DNA of 64,000 bases from Acinetobacter sp. CFCC 10889. Lineage in GTDB: Bacteria > Pseudomonadota > Gammaproteobacteria > Pseudomonadales > Moraxellaceae. Numbering within the stretch: position 1 is the first letter of the stretch; each line of letters begins with the position of its first letter. Below the pieces are notes generated by a model. The model worked only from the letters and a program-made list of their open reading frames with translations, did no database searches and was not told the DNA's origin. Shown here one piece after another: positions 56,955 to 64,000 of the stretch. Location of the stretch: assembly GCF_003268395.1 (NCBI RefSeq), contig NZ_LQXQ01000011.1:1-64000 (forward strand). Direction: 5' to 3'. Both the position numbers and the translations under genes were made by a program.

Positions 56955-57757
56955 TGAAACAAATTCGTAAAAAAATAAACTACGCTTGGCGTGTAGGTGC
57001 AACTGGTTTTAGTTTTGCTAGTTTTGGCTTGGGTGGCGTTGCGATTGGTGGCATTATTGCACCTTTGGTCAATTTATCGAGTAAAGATCCAAATACTAGG
57101 CAAAATCGTGCACAGCAAGTCATTCGGCATAGTTTTAAAGGTTTTACTGAAATGATGGTGAAACTGGGAATTATGACTTATGAGATTGAAGGCTTAGACA
57201 AACTACAGCACAGTCGTCAGGAATTGGTGATTGCCAATCATCCAACCTTAGTCGATGTTGTGGTGTTGATTGGACTGATGGAAAAAGCCAATTGTGTGGT
57301 GAAAGAAGCATTATGGTCGAATCCCTTTACCAAAGGTCCTGTACGTTCAGCAGGCTATATTTTAAATGCAGGTTCAGAACAGTTTATTCATGATTGTGTG
57401 GCACGCTTACAAGAAGATCAAGCCGCTTCGTTGCTCATTTTTCCTGAGGGAACACGGACAGCAAAAGGTGAAATGTTAAATGAATTTCAACGTGGTGCAG
57501 CGAATATTGCATTACGTGCCAATGTACCTATTCGCCCGATTTTAATTCGATGTACGCCATCGACATTAACCAAAAATGAAAAATGGTATCATGTTCCATC
57601 CGAGCCATTTCATATCCAAATCAAAGTTTTGGATGCAATTCATATTGACGAAGTACTTGAAGATACGCAAGTTTCTCCAAAGCAAGTTCGTCAATTAAAC
57701 CAGAAACTTCAACAATTTTTTAATCAAGAGTTATCCAACAATGAGCAATCTTGCTGA
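56951..57757 (+). CDS. PlsC-like 1-acyl-glycerol-3-phosphate acyltransferase family protein
   Basis: A 268-residue membrane-associated acyltransferase. The catalytic HX4D block is NHPTLVDVVVL (His and Asp), and the acceptor motif is FPEGTRTAKGE; RPILIRCTPSTL follows. A hydrophobic N-terminal stretch anchors it. It overlaps the KS-like gene (ATGA) and the first ACP gene. In this cluster it probably transfers the polyene acyl chain, or an acyl group onto a lipid anchor, rather than making phosphatidate; that is inference from context. Confidence 0.85.
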   Translation: MMKQIRKKINYAWRVGATGFSFASFGLGGVAIGGIIAPLVNLSSKDPNTRQNRAQQVIRHSFKGFTEMMVKLGIMTYEIEGLDKLQHSRQELVIANHPTLVDVVVLIGLMEKANCVVKEALWSNPFTKGPVRSAGYILNAGSEQFIHDCVARLQEDQAASLLIFPEGTRTAKGEMLNEFQRGAANIALRANVPIRPILIRCTPSTLTKNEKWYHVPSEPFHIQIKVLDAIHIDEVLEDTQVSPKQVRQLNQKLQQFFNQELSNNEQSC

Positions 57758-58001
57758 TGAATTAAAACAAATGATTATTGATGTACTTGCACTAGAGGAC
57801 ATCAGCATAGATGATATCGACACCGAAGCACCTTTGTTTGGGGATGGCTTAGGCTTAGATTCCATTGATGCATTAGAATTGGGTTTAGCGTTAAAAAAAC
57901 GCTATAACATCCATTTAAATGCAGAGTCTGCTGATACTAAGCAGCACTTTAAATCGATTCAAAGCTTAGTTGCTTTGGTTGAAAGCCAACAAAAAGCATA
58001 A
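57741..58001 (+). CDS. Acyl carrier protein 1 of the operon
   Basis: An 86-residue acyl carrier protein. The phosphopantetheine serine lies in FGDGLGLDSIDALELGLALKKRY (DSID motif, about residue 38). Its helical start ADELKQMIIDVLALEDISIDD is typical. It overlaps the acyltransferase gene by 17 bases and precedes a second ACP gene, the two-ACP arrangement of aryl polyene clusters. Confidence 0.93.
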   Translation: MSNLADELKQMIIDVLALEDISIDDIDTEAPLFGDGLGLDSIDALELGLALKKRYNIHLNAESADTKQHFKSIQSLVALVESQQKA

Positions 58002-58010
58002 GAGGTTAAG

Positions 58011-58259
58011 ATGTTAACGCAAGAACAAATTTTAGAAAAACTGCGCGAGTGGATGGAAGAGTTATTTGAGATTGAACCTGAAAATATTCAGTTGGATTCA
58101 AACTTATATTCTGATCTAGATGTGGACAGCATTGATGCGATTGATTTGGTCGTGAAAATTAAAGAATTAACGGGTAAACAAGTACAACCTGAAGATTTTA
58201 AAAATGTCCGCACCATTCAAGATGTGGTGACAGTCATTCAAAATATGTCCGCTGAATGA
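58011..58259 (+). CDS. Acyl carrier protein 2 of the operon
   Basis: An 82-residue acyl carrier protein with the phosphopantetheine site in LYSDLDVDSIDAIDLVVKIKE (serine near residue 40). It differs clearly from the first ACP, so the two probably have separate partners: one for elongation, the other perhaps for loading. Its stop overlaps the next start (ATGA). Confidence 0.93.
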   Translation: MLTQEQILEKLREWMEELFEIEPENIQLDSNLYSDLDVDSIDAIDLVVKIKELTGKQVQPEDFKNVRTIQDVVTVIQNMSAE

Positions 58260-58837
58260 AAAATATTTTGAAAGGGATTGTGGTCATTCTCATGGTCGCA
58301 TATCCCTTTTTAGTAGGGTGGGGGTTATCCCAAGGACAATTCGTTTGGGTCAGTGCGATTTTGATTGGGCTTGGCATTATTCGATTGTTTAGTAAAGGTA
58401 ATCAGTTGCTTTTACCACTCACATGGTTTGCTATCCTTTGTGGTGGGTTGAGTTTATTACTCAAAGATCATGCTTGGTTGAAAATGTATCCAGTCTTTAT
58501 GAGTGTGGGTGCAGGCATTATTTTTGCGTCAACCTTGATCAAACCACCCTCGATGATTGAACGTTTTGCGCGTTTGGTGGAGCCAGATTTACCCGAATCA
58601 GGGGTAATTTGGACGAGAAAAGTCACCATTGTTTGGTGCATTTTTTTTGTATGTAATGCTGCCATTGCTTTATATACAGTGCTTTTTGTACCTATGAAAA
58701 TTTGGGTAATTTACAATGGTTTTATTTCCTATATTTTGATGGGAATTTTATTCTTAGGCGAATTTATTTTGCGTAAACGCCATCAACGTTTAAATCAGCA
58801 GCAATTGGCTGAGTTAGATGACCAAAAGAAAGAGTGA
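58256..58837 (+). CDS. Membrane protein of the aryl-polyene-type operon (COG4648-like)
   Basis: A 193-residue protein with about five transmembrane helices and a conserved middle loop IKPPSMIERFARLVEPDLPESGVIWTRKVTIVWCIFF, followed by MKIWVIYNGFISYILMGILFLGEFILRK. Proteins of this type are recurrent members of aryl polyene operons, with unknown role (possibly transfer or localisation). It overlaps the second ACP gene by four bases and is followed six bases later by the ligase gene. Confidence 0.8.
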   Translation: MKNILKGIVVILMVAYPFLVGWGLSQGQFVWVSAILIGLGIIRLFSKGNQLLLPLTWFAILCGGLSLLLKDHAWLKMYPVFMSVGAGIIFASTLIKPPSMIERFARLVEPDLPESGVIWTRKVTIVWCIFFVCNAAIALYTVLFVPMKIWVIYNGFISYILMGILFLGEFILRKRHQRLNQQQLAELDDQKKE

Positions 58838-58843
58838 TTTAAA

Positions 58844-60577
58844 ATGTTGTTGTGTCATTTTCAAACGCATATCCAATCATTGAACACTTTATGTATTCAA
58901 GAGGATTTAAGCCAAATCAGTTTTAGTGATTTTTGGCAAGTGGTCTGTCAGCAAGCCAGTGCGATCCAACATTTAGATGCAGAACAATATGCACTTTGGG
59001 AAAATGACAGCTATACATTTTTGGTCTTATTTTTTGCAGCATTGTTGGCAAATAAGCAAGTAATCCTTGCACCAAATCGAGTTAAAGATTTGGAGTTGGA
59101 GTTGGCAGCGCAGGGGATTTATTTTCTAAGTTATCAGCCGGTTTTAGCATCTGCTAACGATTTTACAAGTTTTGCTCCTGAACAACTTATTTTAGACGAT
59201 GCATTTCTTACACAAGCACAGGTCTATTTTTATACCTCAGGTTCAACAGGGCAGCCGAAAAAAATTCCAAGAACATTGCGCCAATTGTTGAATGAGGTAC
59301 AAGGTCTAGATCAAAGTTTTGATTTAGGTCGTGATAGCATTGCGATCGCAACCGTTAGTCATCAGCATATTTATGGTTTATTATTCAAACTGTTATTGCC
59401 TTTGGCGAGTGGACGTAGTTTTTATACAATGCAATTGGCATTTCCTGAAGATGTTGTGGCAGCACAACGAAAATTAAAACAGTTAGAACAAGAAAATTAT
59501 GTGATCTCAAGCCCTGCTTTACTCAAGCGTTGGACAAGTGATGTAGTATTGGAAAATTGCCAATATGTGTATTCTTCAGGTGGAAAACTGGAATCAGGTG
59601 TACGTCCTTTTTTAAATCGTCCGATTGTTGAAGTGCTTGGAAGTTCTGAGACAGGTGGGATTGCACATCGTCAACAAGATGATGCATTGTGGACGCCTTT
59701 TGCCAATGTGGAAATACAGGTGACAGAACAAGAAGAATTGGGCGTGAAAACCAACCATGCTTTTAGTGATGATTGGATTTTTACAGGTGATCGTGCACAT
59801 GCTGTAGATGGAACACAGACACAATCGGCTTTTCAGTTATTGGGACGTTTAGATCGTATTGTAAAATTAGAAGAAAAACGTTTAAGTTTGGATGCGATTG
59901 AGCAGAAAATCTTAACTTTAGATGATGTTGTGGAATGTCATACTTTATTGATTGAAAAGCAGCATCGACAAATCTTGGCATGTGTTGCGGTTTTATCTGA
60001 TCAGGCAAGACAGATGTTAGCACAAGGTAATAAAGCGCATTTTGTTGCTCAACTAAAGCAGCAACTTACTGATAAATTGGAAAGTATCGCAATACCAAGA
60101 CAATGGCGATTTCTGTCACAATTACCACGTAATACACAATCGAAACTGAATAAACACGCGATGCAAGCCTTATTTCAACCACAGTTCAGTCCTGTGGTTT
60201 TACAACAACAGTATAAGAATGAACAAGCTCAATTTCAGTTAGAGTTTCCACCAGAGTTAGCCTGTTTTAATGGGCATTTTCCAAGCTATCCGATTTATCC
60301 TGGTGTAGGACAGATTGGTTTTATTCAGCAGTTTGCAAAGCAAGTGTGGGCAGACTTGTCATGGTGTAATGGTTATGAGCAGCTTAAATTCCAAGATTTG
60401 ATAAAACCATTTGCAGTGGTTGAACTCATTTTAGTACGTAAGCAACATAAAGTGCATTTTGAAATGCGCTCAGAACAGCATGTTTTGGCATCAGGACGTT
60501 TATTGTTTGTGCTTGAAACAGTACAAGATCATTGCAATATTTCTGTCGTCACAGGAGTTGAACATGTCGAATTATAG
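58844..60577 (+). CDS. Adenylating acyl/aryl ligase fused to an ApeI-like hot-dog dehydratase
   Basis: A 577-residue fusion. Residues 1 to about 440 form an AMP-dependent synthetase: phosphate-binding FYTSGSTGQPKK (129-140), the GSSETGG adenine motif (267-272), FTGDRAH and GRLDRIVKLEEKRLSLDAIE, then TQSKLNKHAM with the C-terminal lysine. From about 455 to 577 comes a hot-dog domain with FPPELACFNGHFPSYPIYPGVGQIGF, the ApeI/FabA-like dehydratase block. The first part would load an aromatic acid or acyl group onto an ACP; the second would dehydrate 3-hydroxyacyl-ACP intermediates. Joining them in one polypeptide is notable. The end overlaps the next gene by 14 bases. Confidence 0.88.
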   Translation: MLLCHFQTHIQSLNTLCIQEDLSQISFSDFWQVVCQQASAIQHLDAEQYALWENDSYTFLVLFFAALLANKQVILAPNRVKDLELELAAQGIYFLSYQPVLASANDFTSFAPEQLILDDAFLTQAQVYFYTSGSTGQPKKIPRTLRQLLNEVQGLDQSFDLGRDSIAIATVSHQHIYGLLFKLLLPLASGRSFYTMQLAFPEDVVAAQRKLKQLEQENYVISSPALLKRWTSDVVLENCQYVYSSGGKLESGVRPFLNRPIVEVLGSSETGGIAHRQQDDALWTPFANVEIQVTEQEELGVKTNHAFSDDWIFTGDRAHAVDGTQTQSAFQLLGRLDRIVKLEEKRLSLDAIEQKILTLDDVVECHTLLIEKQHRQILACVAVLSDQARQMLAQGNKAHFVAQLKQQLTDKLESIAIPRQWRFLSQLPRNTQSKLNKHAMQALFQPQFSPVVLQQQYKNEQAQFQLEFPPELACFNGHFPSYPIYPGVGQIGFIQQFAKQVWADLSWCNGYEQLKFQDLIKPFAVVELILVRKQHKVHFEMRSEQHVLASGRLLFVLETVQDHCNISVVTGVEHVEL

Positions 60578-61313
60578 TTTTGTGATCCCTGTTTATAATC
60601 ATCCACATTATATTCAGGCTTTGCTTGAGCATTTAAATGATTTTGCTTTGCCAATGATCGTGGTGAATGATGGCAGTGATGTTGAATGCACACAACTTTT
60701 GCGTACTTTAGACGAACAGTTTGAGCATGTTGTTTTAGTTGAGCATGAGATCAATCAAGGCAAAGGGCAGGCTGTTATGACAGGTTTGCAAAAAGCCTTG
60801 GATTTGGGTTTGAGTCATGCATTACAAATTGATTCAGATGGGCAGCATGACTGGAATGATATCGCCAAGTTTTTAGATATGTCTCAGCAGCATCCAAAAG
60901 CGATGGTCATTGGGCAACCGATTTTTGATGACACTGTGCCTAAAGGACGTTTATATGGACGTTATGCTACGCATATTTGGGTGTGGATTAATAGTTTGTC
61001 TTTTGAGATTAAGGACAGTATGTGTGGTTTTCGTGTCTACCCGTTAGCAGCGACAATTCCAATTTTAAATACTGCAAAATTTCAATCACGTATGGGCTTT
61101 GATAGTGAAATATTGGTACGTTTAAAATGGGAGAATGTTCCTTTTGTAAATGTGCCAACTAAAGTGATTTATCCTGAGCAAGGCATTTCACATTTTGATG
61201 TTTGGCGAGATAATCTTGGACTCACTAAAGCACATTCCCGTTTATTTGCAGGTATGTTGCTGCGTTTACCCAAACTACTGAAAAATAAATATAAAGGTTC
61301 GACTGATGTCTGA
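60564..61313 (+). CDS. Family 2 glycosyltransferase (dolichyl-phosphate mannose synthase-like)
   Basis: A 249-residue GT-A glycosyltransferase. It begins SFVIPVYNHPHYIQALLEHL, then IVVNDGSD (DxD-like acidic site region), QIDSDGQHDWNDI with the catalytic metal-binding acidic residues, and SMCGFRVYP. ATG 60564 has AGGAG seven bases upstream. In aryl polyene operons such a transferase may glycosylate the lipid anchor or polyene; the sugar is unknown. It overlaps both neighbours. Confidence 0.85.
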   Translation: MSNYSFVIPVYNHPHYIQALLEHLNDFALPMIVVNDGSDVECTQLLRTLDEQFEHVVLVEHEINQGKGQAVMTGLQKALDLGLSHALQIDSDGQHDWNDIAKFLDMSQQHPKAMVIGQPIFDDTVPKGRLYGRYATHIWVWINSLSFEIKDSMCGFRVYPLAATIPILNTAKFQSRMGFDSEILVRLKWENVPFVNVPTKVIYPEQGISHFDVWRDNLGLTKAHSRLFAGMLLRLPKLLKNKYKGSTDV

Positions 61314-62232
61314 CACAGGTTCACCACGTTGGAGTGATCTCAAAGAAAAAGGTGGAACATTGCCTTTGATGTTGATGTTGTGGTTTTACCGTTTAGGCGG
61401 TCGCTTCTTATGTCGGATTGTTTTGTATTTTGTCATTATGTGGTATTGGCTATTTTCCAAAATCGCCAAACAAGCATCTTTAGAATATTTGAGTAAATTA
61501 CACCAATTTGCAGGTGAACAATCACCTTTTTCACAAACACCAACCCTTGCCAATAGTTATACGCATTTGATGCAATTTGGTGAATGTATTTTAGATAAAA
61601 TCGAAGGTTGGTTAGGGCATATTCCAGATCAAAAGCTTAATTTGCATGGGCATGAAGTTTTTCGTGAACATTACCAGAAAGGTGCAATTATTGTGGTTTC
61701 GCACTTTGGTAATACAGAACTTTTGCGTGCCATAAAATCTGAACATGCACAAAAAATTAATGTCTTGGTCTATCAAAAACATGCCACTAAATTTAATGAT
61801 TTTATTAAAAAATTAAATAGTAAAGCTGATATCCAACTGATTTCTGTGGACGAGTTAGGGATAGATACAGCATTGCTGTTACAAGATAAAGTTGATCAAG
61901 GTGAGTGGGTAGTCATTGCTGCTGACCGTGTACCTGTACAGTCTGATCGTGTGCAAAGTGTACAGTTTTTGGGTGAAGAAGCGTACTGGCCACAAGGTGG
62001 ATGGATTTTAGCTAATTTATTGAAAGTGCCGTTATTGGCAGTATTTTGTTATCGACAACAAGATCGGTTTGATGTGCATATTCATTTGTTGGCTGAAAAA
62101 ATGGAATTACCACGTCGTGAACGTGCCACTGCAATGCATGACATTACCCGTAGATATGTACAGTTGTTAGAACAACATTGTATACGTGCACCTTATCAAT
62201 GGTTTAATTTTTATCATTTTTGGAATAAGTAA
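61306..62232 (+). CDS. LpxL/HtrB-like lysophospholipid acyltransferase family protein
   Basis: A 308-residue membrane-bound acyltransferase of the LpxL/HtrB superfamily. The HX4E-type catalytic region is VVSHFGNTELLRAIK (His and Glu), and a later VVIAADRVPVQ and FLGEEAYWPQGGWILANLLKVPLLAVF match the fold. One hydrophobic anchor is near residues 22-55. In this operon it may attach the polyene acid to a lipid; related lipid A acyltransferases use acyl-ACP donors. It overlaps the glycosyltransferase gene by eight bases. Confidence 0.88.
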   Translation: MSDTGSPRWSDLKEKGGTLPLMLMLWFYRLGGRFLCRIVLYFVIMWYWLFSKIAKQASLEYLSKLHQFAGEQSPFSQTPTLANSYTHLMQFGECILDKIEGWLGHIPDQKLNLHGHEVFREHYQKGAIIVVSHFGNTELLRAIKSEHAQKINVLVYQKHATKFNDFIKKLNSKADIQLISVDELGIDTALLLQDKVDQGEWVVIAADRVPVQSDRVQSVQFLGEEAYWPQGGWILANLLKVPLLAVFCYRQQDRFDVHIHLLAEKMELPRRERATAMHDITRRYVQLLEQHCIRAPYQWFNFYHFWNK

Positions 62233-62247
62233 TTGGAAAATAACAAC

Positions 62248-63795
62248 ATGCAAGTTTTAGTGGTTGGGGAACAAGCGTTAACGATCGAACAAATTGTAGC
62301 TGTAGCACAAAATTGTTGTCGTGTGGCATTACCTGAAACGGCAGAATGGCGTCAGTTGATTCAACGTGGTGCAGATTTTCTGGATCAGTTGTTAGCAGAA
62401 GAAGGTGTGATTTATGGTGTAACCACAGGTTATGGTGATTCATGCCTTGTGGAAATTCCACCACATCAAGTACATGAGCTACCTTTGCATTTATCACGCT
62501 TTCATGGTTGTGGTTTAGGGCAAAACCTTGATTTGATCACTGCACGTGCAGTAGTTGTCACCCGTTTATGTTCTTTGGCACGGGGTTATTCAGGTGTGTC
62601 ATTGGCATTGCTTGAGCGTTTGGTTTGGATGCTGAATGAAAATATCATTCCTGTGATTCCATCGGAAGGTTCTGTGGGGGCAAGTGGTGATTTAACGCCA
62701 TTGTCTTATATTGCTGGGGCATTGGTCGGTGAACGTGACGTGTATTTACAGTCACAAGAAAAAATTGTTCCAATCGCACAAGTTTATGCTGAACAGAACA
62801 TTGAGGCTTTGGTGTTGCGTCCGAAAGAAGGTTTGGCACTGATGAATGGCACAGCAGTGATGACAGCAATTGCTTGTTTGAACTATAAAAAAGCTGAACA
62901 AATTTCTTTGACCAGTACTTTGGTGACAGCACTGAATGTTTTGGCTTTGGAGGGTAATCCAAGTCATTTTGATGAAGTTTTATTTGCACAAAAACCACAT
63001 CAAGGGCAACAACAGATTGCAGCACAGTTGCGGGCTTGGTTAAACAGTGAGGTACAAACTGAACATCAAAGTCCACGCCTACAAGACCGTTATTCATTGC
63101 GTTGTGCGCCACATGTCATCGGTGTATTTGAAGATTCAAAAGTTTGGTTACGTCAGTTTATTGAGAATGAATTGAACTCAAGTAATGACAACCCCTTGAT
63201 TGATCCTGTGAATTTGCGTGTTTTACATGGTGGACACTTCTATGGTGGACACATTGCACAAGCGATGGACAGTTTAAAGATTATGATCGCCAATATTGCA
63301 GATTTGATGGATCGTCAATTGGCGCAATTGGTCGATCATAAAATGAATCACGGTTTGCCTCGTAATTTGACAGGTTCAAGTCTTGAGCGTTTACCATTGA
63401 ATCATGGTTTTAAAGCTGTACAAATCGGGGTGTCTGCTTGGACGGCAGAAGCATTGAAACAAACCCTTGCCGCTTCAATTTTTTCACGTTCTACCGAATG
63501 TCATAACCAAGACAAAGTTAGCATGGGAACGATTGCTGCACGTGATGCGAGTCGTGTGATCTTGTTGACTGAACAAGTCATGGCAGCATTAAGTTGTGCA
63601 GCGGTGCAAGCCATTCAGCTCAAAGGTTTGTCTACCGAAATTAGCGAAGTGTTAACGCAGTTCCAACACTGGGTGCTTGAAAGCTTCACTTTTGTAGAAG
63701 AAGATCGTCCTTTACAACAGGATTTACAGCGTTTGGTAGATCGTTTTGAACAGTTTGATTTGCTCGATGCAGATCAACAGTTGAAATGGAGCTAA
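62248..63795 (+). CDS. Histidine/aromatic amino-acid ammonia-lyase family enzyme
   Basis: A 515-residue MIO-dependent lyase. The MIO-forming Ala-Ser-Gly triad is in GSVGASGDLTPLSYIAG (residues 145-147), the catalytic Tyr is in YGVTTGYGD (residue 56), and further active-site pieces are NSSNDNPLIDP and MGTIAARD. Histidine, phenylalanine and tyrosine lyases share this fold; the substrate-switch loop here reads LSRFHGCG, which I cannot assign. In aryl polyene clusters it is thought to supply a cinnamate-like or hydroxycinnamate-like starter for the aromatic head. ATG 62248 is preferred; a TTG five codons earlier is possible. Confidence 0.9.
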   Translation: MQVLVVGEQALTIEQIVAVAQNCCRVALPETAEWRQLIQRGADFLDQLLAEEGVIYGVTTGYGDSCLVEIPPHQVHELPLHLSRFHGCGLGQNLDLITARAVVVTRLCSLARGYSGVSLALLERLVWMLNENIIPVIPSEGSVGASGDLTPLSYIAGALVGERDVYLQSQEKIVPIAQVYAEQNIEALVLRPKEGLALMNGTAVMTAIACLNYKKAEQISLTSTLVTALNVLALEGNPSHFDEVLFAQKPHQGQQQIAAQLRAWLNSEVQTEHQSPRLQDRYSLRCAPHVIGVFEDSKVWLRQFIENELNSSNDNPLIDPVNLRVLHGGHFYGGHIAQAMDSLKIMIANIADLMDRQLAQLVDHKMNHGLPRNLTGSSLERLPLNHGFKAVQIGVSAWTAEALKQTLAASIFSRSTECHNQDKVSMGTIAARDASRVILLTEQVMAALSCAAVQAIQLKGLSTEISEVLTQFQHWVLESFTFVEEDRPLQQDLQRLVDRFEQFDLLDADQQLKWS

Positions 63796-63798
63796 GTC

Positions 63799-64000
63799 AT
63801 GCATGCAGATGTGATTATTGAAATTCCATTTCATGATGTTGATACCATGAATATTGTTTGGCATGGGCATTACATCAAATACTTTGAGATTGCACGATGC
63901 AAATTGTTAGATGAGTTTCAGTATAACTATGTACAAATGAAAGAATCAGGTTATGCATGGCCTGTGATTGAAAGCTATGTACGCTATGTGCAAGGTATCG
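63799..64000 (+). CDS. 4-hydroxybenzoyl-CoA-thioesterase-like hot-dog protein (partial)
   Basis: The first 67 residues of a hot-dog thioesterase running off the window end. It starts MHADVIIEIPFHDVDTMNIVWHGHYIKYFEIAR, where the Asp of DVDTMNIVWHGHY is the catalytic acid in the YbgC/4-HBT family. It begins four bases after the lyase stop codon, so it belongs to the same operon; a role in releasing or editing acyl-ACP intermediates is likely. Confidence 0.85.
   Translation, partial: MHADVIIEIPFHDVDTMNIVWHGHYIKYFEIARCKLLDEFQYNYVQMKESGYAWPVIESYVRYVQGI

Overview
The window looks like chromosomal DNA of an Acinetobacter-like gammaproteobacterium (Moraxellaceae). The basis is inference from the AT-rich, uniformly coding sequence, the protein flavour of leuS, bamB, ilvB and mnmC, and gene order (yibN-grxC-secB; iscX/ndk/rlmN-pilW-rodZ-ispG-hisS-yfgM-bamB-der; leuS-lptE-holA). 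No rRNA, tRNA, IS element, prophage or CRISPR array was found. Most of it is core chromosome.

Layout. 1-8.4 kb: a flavin disulfide oxidoreductase, an Ig-like lipoprotein, a 34-residue lipoprotein, a DUF442 protein divergent from a hydrolase-trxC-acyl-CoA thioesterase run, a SnoaL-like lipoprotein, yajQ and a rhodanese. 8.4-16.4 kb: mnmC, the yciB-yciI group, rnm, a bestrophin, radC and coaBC. 16.5-24 kb: cytochrome b562, an alkylation-repair pair (AraC-alkyltransferase fusion plus AlkB), the yibN-grxC-secB operon, rsgA, orn, a YccA-like membrane protein and fabI. 24-31 kb: a macA-macB-outer-membrane-factor export operon whose third gene is frameshifted, and a second Ig-like lipoprotein. 31-35.4 kb: leuS-lptE-holA with a palindromic repeat element. 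35.5-39 kb: a very AT-rich accessory stretch with an unknown protein, an MHS transporter carrying a large periplasmic insert, and a DUF4124 protein. 39-43 kb: the ilvB-ilvH-ilvC branched-chain amino-acid cluster with a long leader and a duplicated ilvC 3' end. 43-46.4 kb: exported proteins and a glycosyltransferase/PAP2 pair. 46.4-56.1 kb: iscX, ndk and the rlmN-to-der cluster, with bamB frameshifted.

From 56.3 kb to the right edge a tightly packed, overlapping operon encodes a short ketosynthase-like protein, an acyltransferase, two acyl carrier proteins, a membrane protein, an adenylating ligase fused to a hot-dog dehydratase, a family 2 glycosyltransferase, an LpxL-like acyltransferase, an aromatic amino-acid ammonia-lyase and a thioesterase. 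This is the 5' part of an aryl-polyene-type (type II fatty-acid-like) pigment/lipid cluster, cut by the window end. It is the most distinctive system here.

Other points for a second look: two single-base frameshifts (bamB and the outer-membrane factor), a dense set of RNA hairpins ahead of der, Pho-box-like repeats ahead of the glycosyltransferase/PAP2 pair, and several inverted repeats in promoter regions. All functional statements come from reading the sequence; no database search was run.
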